This document shows, piece after piece, positions 12,050-24,453 of a stretch of DNA of 64,000 bases (position 1 is its first letter; each line of letters opens with the position of its first letter). Position numbers and translations under genes: made by a program. The DNA comes from Isoperla grammatica (taxonomy: Eukaryota; Arthropoda; Insecta; Plecoptera; Perlodidae): contig OX246741.1 of the NCBI GenBank assembly GCA_945910005.1, positions 41,031,180-41,095,179 of the forward strand. Reading direction: 5' to 3'. The notes beneath the pieces are model-generated. The model saw nothing but the letters and a program-made list of their open reading frames with translations. It did not search any database and was not told the origin of the DNA.

Positions 12050-15000
12050 CTGGAAACAAACAAGATACTTCGTCAGACTCTGGAGTTTTACAACACAAGG
12101 AGCAACACAATTCATTTTAAGGCTGACAAAACTGTTCTTGCACACTAAGTTGATTTGATATCACATCATCTTCCAACCCTGATCCACCATAAGGTTATGT
12201 CTGAACTCGGCGAGTCCAGCCTGTAAACGAGGTTGGAACTTGATTGATGTGGTACAGAGTTTAAAATGACCATAACATTATTTAGACTGATTCAATTTTA
12301 CGTAATTTAAAATTCGACACGAACCTTTGAAACTACATTGAATATCAACAGTTTGGGATGATGCGGGGCTAAATATGATCAAGATCAATTCAGATAGTAA
12401 AAAGGTGGAAAATTGATTGCGTTTGGATACAATAATTTTCTTTTTTAATTTGTCAATATCTCTAATTTTATCAAAACACAACACATTTTGCATCTTTTTG
12501 CTGAGAATTGTTGTAGATCACCATGATATCTGGCCGCTTTACACGACAATGAATGTTGTAGATATGAAACTACACCACTTATGATGTATAGTCGAGGTTA
12601 TGTAGTGAAGTTAGTCATTACTCGCGTCAAATGCATCTCACATGAGATGGGCAGTGATTATAGGGACGGCTCCATAATATTCCACCACACAACAGTTTTA
12701 TAGCCTTCGAGACTCGTTCGCTTTGTCAAGAACCGACACATATTAAATAAGCCACACACAGACAACTTGGGGTTAGAGAGTTAACATTACTCATGGGTGC
12801 AAGATGTCTATACGCGTAGAATTATATATTGTTTATTTATTGTTATACAATAAAATGGATTGTCAAGAATTATGTCTTCGTAGTTTCGTAAGTTTGAAGC
12901 GTTTCTGGATATAAAGCATAAAAATGGCAAATGGAAATTTAGAATGGGAAACTAAGTGTCTGTGTTACCAGAAATGTCTCGGGTTGGAGGCATCAGGCGT
13001 TTCGTATTTTTTGTCAGCCAAACCAATCGTTCTGAACAAAGTTGAACATCAACGTAACATCCAACTTATATTTTAAAACAAATCTTCAAGTCTAGGTCTT
13101 TATCGAAGCTTTATGTCAATACCTAAAGAAGAAGAACGTATGCTACCTAAACGCGACTATCTTGACCTAAGAAGCAACAGGTTGATTTATTCCGGAATTA
13201 GCTACTATACACAGCCGAGTAAACTATACAATAATTTACACATAAACATTGTCTTTTCCTAAAATGTATTTTTCATATTCAAGATAAATAAACCAATAAT
13301 AGCAAGTTAGCATTCACAAGTCGTAAGAAAAAGACAATCCAAACAACGTAGTTTTTAAATTGTTTTCCACGTGGACAAACAAGAGTCATACAGAACCAAA
13401 CGCACCGACATTGTTCATGGCTGTGATGGCCAACCAGTGAACCCGTACAATAATAAAAAAATGAAAACAATTTAAAAATGAATAATCTCACCCTTCCTTA
13501 ATATGACATGTGTTAGCGAGTGAACGAGTTCCCCCGAGGCACAATGGACTGCACTAAGGATAAACCACCACGTCCAAGACCCAGCCCTACCATATACATC
13601 ACGCGCTGTGATTAACATGGCGTCCAGAGGTCATCTCACATCAGACTGACCACAACACGGACGCCAACAATGTCCGTCTTGTCTTCACAAAACACTTTCA
13701 TGCCCATTATGTCTTGTAATAATAATATGTAGTCCAGCAAATACCTGCGGGGATTGTAACAAGAATGTACTGATTGATATGCAAGGGCCGTGGTTAGTTT
13801 AGTGTGTTATTAGGGTTACATCGAGAACATGTACAACTATCCACTGTCTAGGGTGGAAACTCAAGGGTGGACGGAACGTAAAACGTAAATAAATATTTCC
13901 TTGTGGCTTCGATGGGGTCTAGAAACTGGATTTCAATTGGATTGAAGTAAAAACTTGTTACTTGTAAAGTTCAAGCAACGTATTCCTTGCCTTACACAGT
14001 GGTATTTGAACCATGTCACATTCATTACACAACATGGCAAATAGTCTCAAGCTAATACAGGCGTTAGCTATCCTGCGAGTTTTGAAGGTAGGACAATTCT
14101 CTTATAAGTCGATGCAAGAAAAATAACATAGAGGACGAACTTTCGACAATTGTCAAGGATTAACTACACTATTAGCCCTAGTGAACAAGTTGTTGCAGAT
14201 ATTTTATGCGTGTAGATGAAAATGTTCACATTTCGGTAACGAATTAGGTTTTTGTACGGGTTTCTAAAGAAAGCAATCAATACAATGTTTCATTGGACAT
14301 TCGTGTATTCATACAAAATATTAGCAATGATATCAACATTGACATTAGTCAATACTCTAAGAGGATAGCAAGCCGATATAGTATAACCATAAAGCGTCAC
14401 AAGAAATCTCCCGAAAACATTTCCATTATTCAACAGCAACGCCGCAGTTCAGTTTTTGCCCGCACACTAAGTGGTATTCAAAGTGGGGTTCGTTCTACCT
14501 CGTGATCTTTTGACTTTCGTTCATTTTATACATAATGGAGGCACGAGAGTGTTGGCCATTTTATCACATTATCGCTGGGAAAATCTAGAGAGTTCGTTAA
14601 ATTTAAATTATATTTTGCGAACAATATAACCTACGATTATATTGTTAACCAATTTTAATATTTATGCATAAAGAAGATTGTTTTATTAGTAGGCCTACGT
14701 AGAAAAGAAAGTGGTTTTCCGGTTAACGCACGATTTAGGAACACTTTATGTCAGTGTTATTGTGACAACAGGGAACTGTCCATCTTCAATGTTAGTACAA
14801 AAGTATATTCCCAATGAAGTGAAATGGTATGTGACGTCATCGTCAGGTAAACAATCCTGTTTATGAATGAAAACCAACGTATTCATTGATTGTTGTTAAT
14901 CTCTTTACAAATTCCAAACATTATTTTCTGGATACATTAAAAATGATACTAACTATTTTTTTATTGTTAATAATGAATGTTACGTTGATATTTGATTGCA

Positions 15001-15159
15001 AATCCAACAAGTGAAATTCTCTAATTTAGTAGATCAGAATTCTAAAACTATAAGTGTTCCACATTGCAACGTCTGATTTGTATAGATGGCTACGTTACAT
15101 AGTATATCCGCTAGGTAGGGGTAGTAAAATCGCATTACGCGTCGTCTGCAGATACGCCT
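12050..15159. other. Unremarkable intronic DNA
   Basis: AT-rich, and only short chance ORFs (up to 71 codons). No repeat, exon or RNA gene was recognised. Confidence 0.5.
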
Positions 15160-16130
15160 ATTCAGACAAGCATCTCTGCCTACCCAACCCTCACACACCT
15201 GTTCAAAAATTCTCCTATATGTTCATTAACTTTTTACACCCCTCTGCTTTCCCACCTCAGTCCAAGTCTTGGCTTCAACCTCTCCACCGTAATTCTCATT
15301 ACCATTCTTTCCTCAAGCGTTCTATGGACGTGGCCACGCCATTATCATTAGGTAATCTATAGCCACTGTCTCCAACTGTTGGACTAGCATATCCCAGGCT
15401 CGGTGGTGCTGTAGTCTGCTCAAGCGTTCTATGGACGTGGCCACGCCATTATCATTAGGTAATCTATAGCCACTGTCTCTAACTGTTGGACTCATCTCCC
15501 AGGCTCGGTGGTGCTGTAGTCTGGGACGCGGACCAAACATGGGAGATAAAGACACCAATAATTGTGTTTAAAATTAAAATACATAAAAGAAATCAACAGT
15601 GAGGAAATATCACTGTTGCTCGTTGATGACGTTATAACCTTACGTTTAGAAGATCCGCGCAGAGAAATGTAGCATATTGTTTTGGTGCTATGGACCGAGA
15701 CTTAAGCGTTATATAAAATAGTTAACAATTTGAGCATATTGTATACGTTATATACGAGTCACCCTCTTCTGAGAGCGGAAATGTGCCGGGCCCAAATATT
15801 TGTTTGGCTAATAATTGGTACACGAACGAATGGGTTTGAAGATCGCTTGCCTATCTGACATATCAGGAAGTGTAAGCATTCTTCTTGTAAAAATAATTCA
15901 TACATGTAGTCATCTCGATTGGCCCCGTTGCCAACATATGAGAAGAAGCCTAATAGTTATTATCATCACCGTTCTCTACGTTAGCAGGAAGTCCAATGTG
16001 CTCACAGTTCAAGTTGTTCTCTTCTCTAACCCCCAACCTTTCCAACGTGATATGTATTGTCAGTCTTTCCTCATGAGTTCTTTGCATGTGCCCAGACTAT
16101 CATCATTAGTACCCATCTACATTGTACTAG
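15160..16130 (+). pseudogene. Two diverged copies of a TE-like coding remnant
   Basis: Plus-strand peptides LQPLHRNSHYHSFLKRSMDV (about 15274-15333) and PQPFQRDMYCQSFLMSSLHV (about 16032-16091) align, and the DNA around both shares a pyrimidine-rich pattern plus TCATTAG. This looks like degenerate copies of one transposon-derived sequence. The element class is not recognised, and no complete ORF exists. Confidence 0.4.
15312..15525. repeat. 107-bp tandem duplication
   Basis: Units start CTCAAGCGTTCTATGGACGT at 15312 and 15419. They share ATTATCATTAGGTAATCTAT and CTCGGTGGTGCTGTAGTCTG, with a few substitutions and a short deletion in the second copy. Confidence 0.92.
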
Positions 16131-17403
16131 TAGTCCTAGCTGATACATCTGAGGATAAGCATTGTTCTTAGAGATATACTTCTTTACGTGTAGCGGATTA
16201 TGTACCTCAACACACGAAACACGATCGTCATTGCGAATAGTTTCTAGACCAATCAGAAGACTGGGATCTGCTCAAACTGGAGAACGCTGCGAATGATGCG
16301 AACTGTCAAAATGCTTTCTAACAATTTGGTCTCTCGTTCGTTGCACCGACTTCACGCAGTTAGCTTGAGCAGCAGAGCCACACTTCTCCGTGGATTTTAT
16401 TAAATATAATTCCATTCAGTTATCCATATGGGCTGATGACATAGTTTGAACAATTCTTGGCTTCGGCCAACATTTTACACAACCAACTGTATGTACACAA
16501 AACACTTAGTAATAGTTCAAAATTCTTTACATATAGTATATATTACGTATTTTGTTTGGATCCTTGTAGTCACCCATTGGACCCATGTTGGACAGCAGAC
16601 AAGTAAATTGTTGTTATCTCTCACTATAACCCGTTAATGGCCGAAACGAAGGATGAAACTACGTCTCTCAGACATGGATAACACTCGCTTTCTTTTAAAC
16701 TATGTTATTTAGTATATATTTTATTAGTAAATACTGTTGGTAACTATTTAAAAACCATACAATCGTTGATACATTGCAGAGAAAGCAAGAAGCATTAGGG
16801 TCCGCTCGTCATCAAATCAAGGCTGTACATACACCGCTCACAGCTCCCCGCACTCAGTCAATTTACATGAGGACAATGTCCACTCTTTGTGTACCGGCGT
16901 CGCTTTGCACCACGGATCGGTGCTCCCATTACCGCAGCACAGGTGTGAACCTAACCCTTTATTCGCTCGGCTCGGAGCATATCATTACCCCCCCCCCCCC
17001 CCCCCCTCCTTATTTCCGCCAATCAAACACGCGGCACACTCATAGGCCCGACTCACAACTGATGATCTAATACATTTCGACTAATCAACACACACAAAAA
17101 ACAAACAAAGACAAAGAAGATGAACTTTTTATTTTTGATATCACGTGACTAAAAAAAATCCGCCTGAGTTCATGTTTAACAATGGTCTAGAAACACAAAA
17201 AAACTATATTATTGTAATGCGGGCGACATTCCGTGTTCTCGTATTCCACGTTGTAATAATGACCTAACCGTTACTCTAGCGACAGTGACAGTACTCGTTA
17301 ATCTTGCCGCGAGTAATGACAAACGACGAGCAGCACGCGCGGGGGGGGGGGGGGGGTCATCGCCCACCTAGGGGCGAGCGGACCGTGTCACGCGATGCCG
17401 GCC

Positions 17404-17431
17404 ATAAAAAGGGAATGAAATGAAATGAAAT
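17404..17431. repeat. (GAAAT)n short microsatellite
   Basis: Several GAAAT units following GGGAAT. Confidence 0.85.
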
Positions 17432-18977
17432 CTTCTTTATTGACACAGGTTGAATCTTGAGTTTAGAAAACTCTTTACAGATTCCTTAACTTACATTTAC
17501 AATCAAGAATTGGGATTATGTCTTATATACTAACTTATATACTAACTGAGTACTAATAAATAATGAAAACAAAATTGGAAGAAACATGATAACATACATG
17601 ATATGGATATACATGATATCATATACATGATAATGCTGTAATTTGGGGGGAAAGCAACTTATATACGGTACTCTAGTACTCCAGATAGGAACTTTATGGT
17701 TATATGGATGTAAATAAATAGTTTACCGTGGGAGAGTATGGATTACTGCTACTGGGCAATTCCAAAAAATGAGCTTTTTCTAGGAAGAATATTCTATTCT
17801 TTATAGAACATAATGGGTACGGGGAAACAGGGTTGCGGATACTTACTATTGTTATACCAATAAGTTACACTTATAAGGATGACGTGACGTTAGAATAATA
17901 TGATGACGGAGACCATTTCCAGTATTTACATTCATTAATAGTAGTTTACGTTTTGCACACAACCGTGGGACAGCATCTTTTTTTAAATAACTTTTAATTG
18001 TTTGTTGTGTATTTTTATTTTATATTATATCGTGGTATTCCAGACGGAGATGGGGAAAATTACAAAAAACCAACACATCACACGGAACCTGAGCTGACGA
18101 ATAGGGCTCAGCTCCGAGTCGTATAGTAGCCATGCATATGATGGCATGAACACGTATACTCGCACAAGCGTGCAATGGCGGGCAACCACCTCGGTGGTAC
18201 AAACGAAAAGGTTCTTTAATCTTTTTAGTTTCAAACCTGATTTCCTTATCGGTAGTTCGCGTGTGAAGTTCTTTGGTCGCATTGAAGCTCTTTGGTTCGG
18301 CCACAAAAAGAAACTAAACTCCTCAACTGAATTAACACTGCAAATTTACTCTGCCCAGAGTTGTTTTCATACAAATTTACATCTTGGTTGCATTTATAAA
18401 TCACTTCAAATAAGAAAAAATAAACATCAAGGTTAATAGTAACACGCAACCCTCCTTATAAAATATATATGGCCCGGTTTTACTACTTCAACTGTTTTCT
18501 CCATGGCAACCACCAATCAGAAGCTTTAAAATCGTTATCTGACATGCTGACGTCATAACACTTATCGCATAACAGTGTTAAAATGAAGCCCAGTCTTATG
18601 ACTTGTTGTTTTCACCATATAACCACAAATCAATTGTAAGAATAAAAATATTTTGAAATTTTTTTAAGCCAGTCATGACGGTTATTATTATTAAACGTTT
18701 TCACTATCGTGTAGCTTTCTCAAGATACAACTATAACTAGTTCACTTTGAACGGTTTAAAGAGTGACATCACCCATTACCGTTAACAAAAGTGCATATTA
18801 TTAAATAAATTATACAAGGTATGTATCGCAAATGATGTAGGGATACAGTAGCAACTTTCCTCCACAAACTAACCTTTACTAAACCCCCCAGCTACTCTCG
18901 TTTGCCAGTAATTGGTGTGGGCAATGGTTCATAGCTAATACTGAACGGAAGGAGGAGCATAAGTGTCTATTATCGAA

Positions 18978-19024
18978 CGTATCTAATCGATTATATCGAG
19001 CATATCTAATCGATTATATCGAGC
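18978..19024. repeat. Short tandem duplication, about 24 bp
   Basis: The phrase TATCTAATCGATTATATCGA occurs twice in a row, followed by GC. Confidence 0.85.
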
Positions 19025-19689
19025 CTCGTTTCACGTCTTCATCGTAATTGTTTTGTGCACATGCAGTCCACAGGTTAAAAAAACATAACCCATCATCAAG
19101 AATTTTACTTGCTCTATAATTTTCAGCTATGGTGGGTGAGGCGTTATCATTGGAACGTATCTTCAAATTATATAGTTTTGCATTTAATTAATTAGATTTC
19201 TAGTAACATTTCTTAATAATGTGAGTGGTTTACTTGTGGTACCCGTGTGATCAAGGTCGCGAGCTGAATCTATATTATAATATCAAGGATTTAATTAATA
19301 CTTGTATTGATGGTTCAACACTTGACCGTAGAAAGCGGTGCTCACTAGTTGAATAACGCTAACTTGATTGTTTATATTGATAAAACGTATATGCGCAAGC
19401 GCAACTAAAACTGTCAAGGCTCAAGCTGTACCTTGTCGGCGCAATGTTAGTTTCAACCAATGTTACCAGTTTAACAACGCCTGTGCATTAGTTCATTTTG
19501 ATGCCACCACGGAGTGCACATACAGTCTCTTATCTCAAGCTAACGTGTCCGGTATAACCGGTTTAGAGTGACTCTGACGTCACTCACAGGAGAAGTTAGC
19601 TTGAGCCACGTATATGAACCTACTACTTTGATATCCTCGTTTGCTAACTACTTGCTAAAACCAATTGTTGTTTGAAAACAACACATTTT

Positions 19690-20996
19690 CGTGCCGCGCG
19701 CTCTGTCACTATCTGTTCTCGTGCCGCGCTCTCTGTCACTATCTGTCCTCGTGAGGCCGTGCCCGCTGCAACCACCCGCAGCTGTCACTGTCTGTCCTCG
19801 TGCCGCGCGCTCTGTCACTATCTGTCCTCGTGCCGCGCGCTCTGTCACTATCTGTCCTCGTGAGGCCGTGCCCGCTGCAACCACCCGCAGCTGTCACTGT
19901 CTGTCCTCGTGCCGCGCGCTCTGTCACTATCTGTCCTCGTGCCGCGCGCTCTGTCACTATCTGTCCTCGTGAGGCCGTGCCCGCTGCAACCACCCGCAGC
20001 TGTCACTGTCTGTCCTCGTGCCGCGCGCTCTGTCACTATCTGTCCTCGTGCCGCGCTCTCTGTTACTATCTGTCCTCGTGCCGCGCTCTCTGTTACTATC
20101 TGTCCTCGTGCCGCGCGCTCTGTCACTATCTGTCCTCGTGAGGCCGTGCCCGCTGCAACCACCCGCAGCTGTCACTGTCTGTCCTCGTGCCGCGCGCTCT
20201 GTCACTATCTGTCCTCGTGCCGCGCTCTCTGTTACTATCTGTCCTCGTGCCGCGCTCTCTGTTACTATCTGTCCTCGTGCCGCGCGCTCTGTCACTATCT
20301 GTCCTCGTGAGGCCGTGCCCGCTGCAACCACCCGCAGCTGTCACTGTCTGTCCTCGTGCCGCGCGCTCTGTCACTATCTGTCCTCGTGCCGCGCGCTCTG
20401 TCACTATCTGTCCTCGTGCCGCGCTCTCTGTTACTATCTGTCCTCGTGCCGCGCTCTCAGTCACTATCTGTCCTCGTGAGGCCGTGCCCGCTGCAACCAC
20501 CCGCAGCTGTCACTGTCTGTCCTCGTGCCGCGCGCTCTGTCACTGTCTGTCCTCGTGCCGCGCGTTTGTCACTATCTGTCCTCGTGCCGCGCGCTCTGTC
20601 ACTGTCTGTCCTCGTGCCGCGCTCTCTGTCACTATCTGTCCTCGTGCCGCGTGCACTGTCACTATATGTCCTCGTGCCGCGCTCTCTGTCACTATCTGTC
20701 CTCGTGCCGCGCTCTCTGTCACTATATGCCCTCGTGCCGCGCTCTCTGTCACTATCTGTCCTCGTGCCGCGTGCACTGTCACTATATGTCCTCGTGCCGC
20801 GCTCTCTGTCACTATCTGTCCTCGTGAGGCCGTGCCCGCTGCAACCACCCATAGAGATGCTACTATGTCTATGCAACCACCCGCAGCTGTCACTATCTGT
20901 TCTCGTGCCGCGCGCTCTGCCACTATCTATCCTCGTGAGGCCGTGCCCGCTGCAACCACCCATAGAGATGCTAATACGTCTATGCAACCACCCGCA
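19690..20996. repeat. GC-rich 30/49-bp composite minisatellite with higher-order structure
   Basis: A 30-bp unit (CCGCGCGCTCTGTCACTATC plus TGTCCTCGTG) alternates with a 49-bp unit starting AGGCCGTGCCCGCTGCAACC. The 49-bp units start at 19754, 19863, 19972, 20141, 20310, 20479, 20827 and 20938. Spacings are 109, 109, 169, 169, 169, 348 and 111 bp, meaning 2, 2, 4, 4, 4 and about 10 intervening 30-mers before a diverged end. Because 30 is a multiple of 3, several frames stay open; these are not genes. Confidence 0.97.
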
Positions 20997-22231
20997 GCTG
21001 TCAACACGACACAGCGCATATCATTATCTCAGGCCAAACAAAGCGGTTATCTATCTTGACAACAATTAACTTCACTTTCTGATGCAGGTTTCACCGTGTT
21101 TGGCGAGCGACATCACGCGATACACGAGATCTGCCTGACTTTCCTTCAAGACACAGTTGACCCCACTTAGCGAGGTCACACTCGATCTATAGGCGTGACA
21201 TTGGTTACACGTTTAGAATCGATCAGTTGCTGAAACACCCGGATCTCTTTGCTGTTTATTATAAACCTATTTAAGAACAAACTATTTAAAATAGTGTCTA
21301 GATTATGTTTTAGAGTGACTTCAAGATACGGTAGAGAAAACAAAAACTTAACAAAATAGTCCTTTTCTAAGCTTATACCACAGATAACAAATTAACTACA
21401 CAGATAAGATAACAAATTAACTGTGTTATCTGTGCTTATATGTTGTTCGATTAAATATACCTTAAAGGTAGAATTTATTTTATTTATCTACATATTCATT
21501 AATTTAACGTCAATTCTACTTTATTAAAATTATTTGCAATGAAGACAAGATAATAATATGCCGGAAGGAAGTCTTCTCAAACAACACAACGAGATGAAAT
21601 CCCTCAAATCCCCATCTTCAGCCGGTAAATTCTATATACGTAATGATTGAATGATGCTGTGTAATTCGATCGAGAGGAACTACATTTTCAAGACAAATTT
21701 TGAGTTACAACTCAGAGGCATATAATTATACGTTGTTTCCGTTGTAATAACGGCTAAGAAAATGGAAAGAATATAATGTTTCAACAAACAATCGATAAAT
21801 CAGCTATACTATATGGGCAATATGCAATATGGACGAAACGTTGGATTTTCTCCACCTCTTGACACAGTTGTGACCGGAAAAACTCAAATGACATCGTAAG
21901 TTAACCTAAACAATATTTTCGTGATAAGATACGTTGAATACAGCGATAAATAATTAAATGCATATAGTTATTTATCGCCACTCCTTAGGTAGAGGAAGTA
22001 TACTTTCGTTTGTTTTTAATTTGTAGCTACATATTTATCAGTTACGAATATTAAAATTAGCAATTTTGAAATGTTAGAACAGTGTCCAAGTTCTTCTACC
22101 TGTGTTAGTCCTTGGACAAACGCCTTCGGACAGTACTTGTGACGTCATGTTTAAACGATGGGTCAAAACTAGACTTTGAATGAGAATAGTTGTGGGTATG
22201 ACTGACATTGCTTTAGATGTGGGAGAACCAA
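20997..22231. other. Unique-looking spacer between two satellite arrays
   Basis: AT-rich. A small inverted pair around TGTTATCTGTG (21380-21435) is present. No gene was recognised. Confidence 0.45.
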
Positions 22232-24453
22232 CACACGTGACAGGGTAGCAAACATGGCCACGCAGCGCAACCCGATGAAAGTAAGAAGCACACGATGCGA
22301 AGACAGCGTGACAGGGTAACAAACATGGCCACGTAGCGCAACCCGATGACAGTAAGAAGCACACGATGCGAAGACAGCGTGACAGGGTAACAAACATGGC
22401 CACGCAGCGCAACCCGATGAAAGTAAGAAGCACACGATGCGAAGACAGCGTGACAGGGTAACAAACATGGCCACGCAGCGCAACCCGATGACAGTAAGAA
22501 GCACACGATGCGAAGACAGCGTGACAGGGTAACAAACATGGCCACGCAGCGCAACCCAATGACAGTAAGAAGCACACGATGCGAAGACAGCGTGACAGGG
22601 TAACAAACATGGCCACGCAGCGCAACCCGATGACAGTAAGAAGCACACGATGCGAAGACAGCGTGACAGGGTAACAAACATGGCCACGCAGCGCAACCCG
22701 ATGAAAGTAAGAAGCACACGATGCGAAGACAGCGTGACAGAGTAACAAACATGGCCACGCAGAGCAACCCGATGAAAGTAAGAAGCACACGATGCGAAGA
22801 CAGGGTAACAAACATGGCCACGCAGCGCAACCCGATGAAAGTAAGAAGCACACGATGCGAAGACAGGGTAACAAACATGGCCACGCAGCGCAACCCGATG
22901 ACAGTAAGAAGCACACGATGCGAAGACAGCGTGACAGGGTAACAAACATGGCCACGCAGCGCAACCCGATGACAGTAAGAAGCACACGATGCGAAGACAG
23001 GGTAACAAACATGGCCACGCAGCGCAACCCGATGACAGTAAGAAGCACACGATGCGAAGACAGGGTAACAAACATGGCCACGCAGCGCAACCCGATGACA
23101 GTAAGAAGCACACGATGCGAAGACAGGGTAACAAACATGGCCACGCAGCGCAACCCGATGAAAGTAAGGAGCACACGATGCGAAGACAGCGTGACAGGGT
23201 AACAAACACGGCCACGCAGCGCAACCCGATGAAAGTAAGAAGCACACGATGCGAAGACAGCGTGACAGGGTAACAAACATGGCCACGCAGCGCAACCCGA
23301 TGAAAGTAAGAAGCACACGATGCGAAGACAGCGTGACAGGGTAACAAACATGGCCACGCAGCGCAACCCGATGAAAGTAAGAAGCACACGATGCGAAGAC
23401 AGCGGGACAGGGTAACAAACATGGCCACGCAGCGCAACCCGATGAAAGTAAGAAGCACACGATGCGAAGACAGCGTGACAGGGTAACAAACATGGCCACG
23501 CAGCGCAACCCGATGAAAGTAAGAAGCACACGATGCGAAGACAGCGTGACAGGGTAACAAACATGGCCACGCAGCGCAACCCGATGAAAGTAAGAAGCAC
23601 ACGATGCGAAGACAGCGTGACAGAGTAACAAACATGGCCACGCAGAGCAACCCGATGAAAGTAAGAAGCACACGATGCGAAGACAGCGTGACAGAGTAAC
23701 AAACATGGCCACGCAGAGCAACCCGATGAAAGTAAGAAGCACACGATGCGAAGACAGCGTGACAGGGTAACAAACATGGCCACGCAGCGCAACCCGATGA
23801 AAGTAAGGAGCACACGATGCGAAGACAGCGTGACAGGGTAACAAACATGGCCACGCAGCGCAACCCGATGACAGTAAGAAGCACACGATGCGAAGACAGC
23901 GTGACAGGGTAACAAACATGGCCACGCAGCGCAACCCGATGAAAGTAAGGAGCACACGATGCGAAGACAGCGTGACAGGGTAACAAACATGGCCACGCAG
24001 CGCAACCCGATGAAAGTAAGAAGCACACGATGCGAAGACAGGGTGACAAACATGGCCACGCAGCGCAACCCGATGAAAGTAAGAAGCACACGATGCGAAG
24101 ACAGGGTAACAAACATGGCCACGCAGCGCAACCCGATGAAAGTAAGAAGCACACGATGCGAAGACAGCGTGACAGGGTAACAAACATGGCCACGCAGCGC
24201 AACCCGATGAAAGTAAGCAGCACACGATGCGAAGACAGCGTGACAGGGTAACAAACATGGCCACGCAGCGCAACCCGATGACAGTAAGAAGCACACGATG
24301 CGAAGACAGCGTGACAGAATAACAAACATGGCCACGCAGCGCAACCCGATGAAAGTAAGAAGCACACGATGCGAAGACAGCGTGACAGGGTAACAAACAT
24401 GGCCACGCAGCGCAACCCGATGAAAGTAAGAAGTACACGATGCGAAGACAGAG
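22232..24453. repeat. 71/63-bp minisatellite
   Basis: About 32 tandem units of 71 bp (GTGACAGGGTAACAAACATG, then GCCACGCAGCGCAACCCGAT, then GAAAGTAAGAAGCACACGAT, then GCGAAGACAGC). About seven units lack 8 bp at the junction (GAAGACAGGGTAAC) and are 63 bp. A common A/C variant is GAAAGT against GACAGT. All three minus frames are open for more than 740 codons, because the unit has no minus-strand stop in any frame and 71 is not a multiple of 3. Confidence 0.97.

Larger units (their letters stand above)
16131..19689. other. Intronic DNA with homopolymer tracts
   Basis: Contains the 19-C and 16-G tracts, a GAAAT microsatellite and a 24-bp duplication near 19.0 kb. Overlapping ORFs at 18020-18306 in two minus frames (93-94 codons) match nothing I know. 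Nothing else was recognised. Confidence 0.45.

Noticed and set aside
11637..12158. 173-codon plus-strand ORF
   Set aside because: Antisense shadow of exon B; the minus frame has matching phases and splice sites.
18020..18306. 93-94 codon ORFs in two minus frames
   Set aside because: No recognisable family, overlapping frames, no splice or promoter context that favours either.
19648..21069. Many overlapping ORFs on both strands, up to 290 codons
   Set aside because: All are translations of the 30/49-bp minisatellite; the unit length of 30 keeps frames open on both strands.
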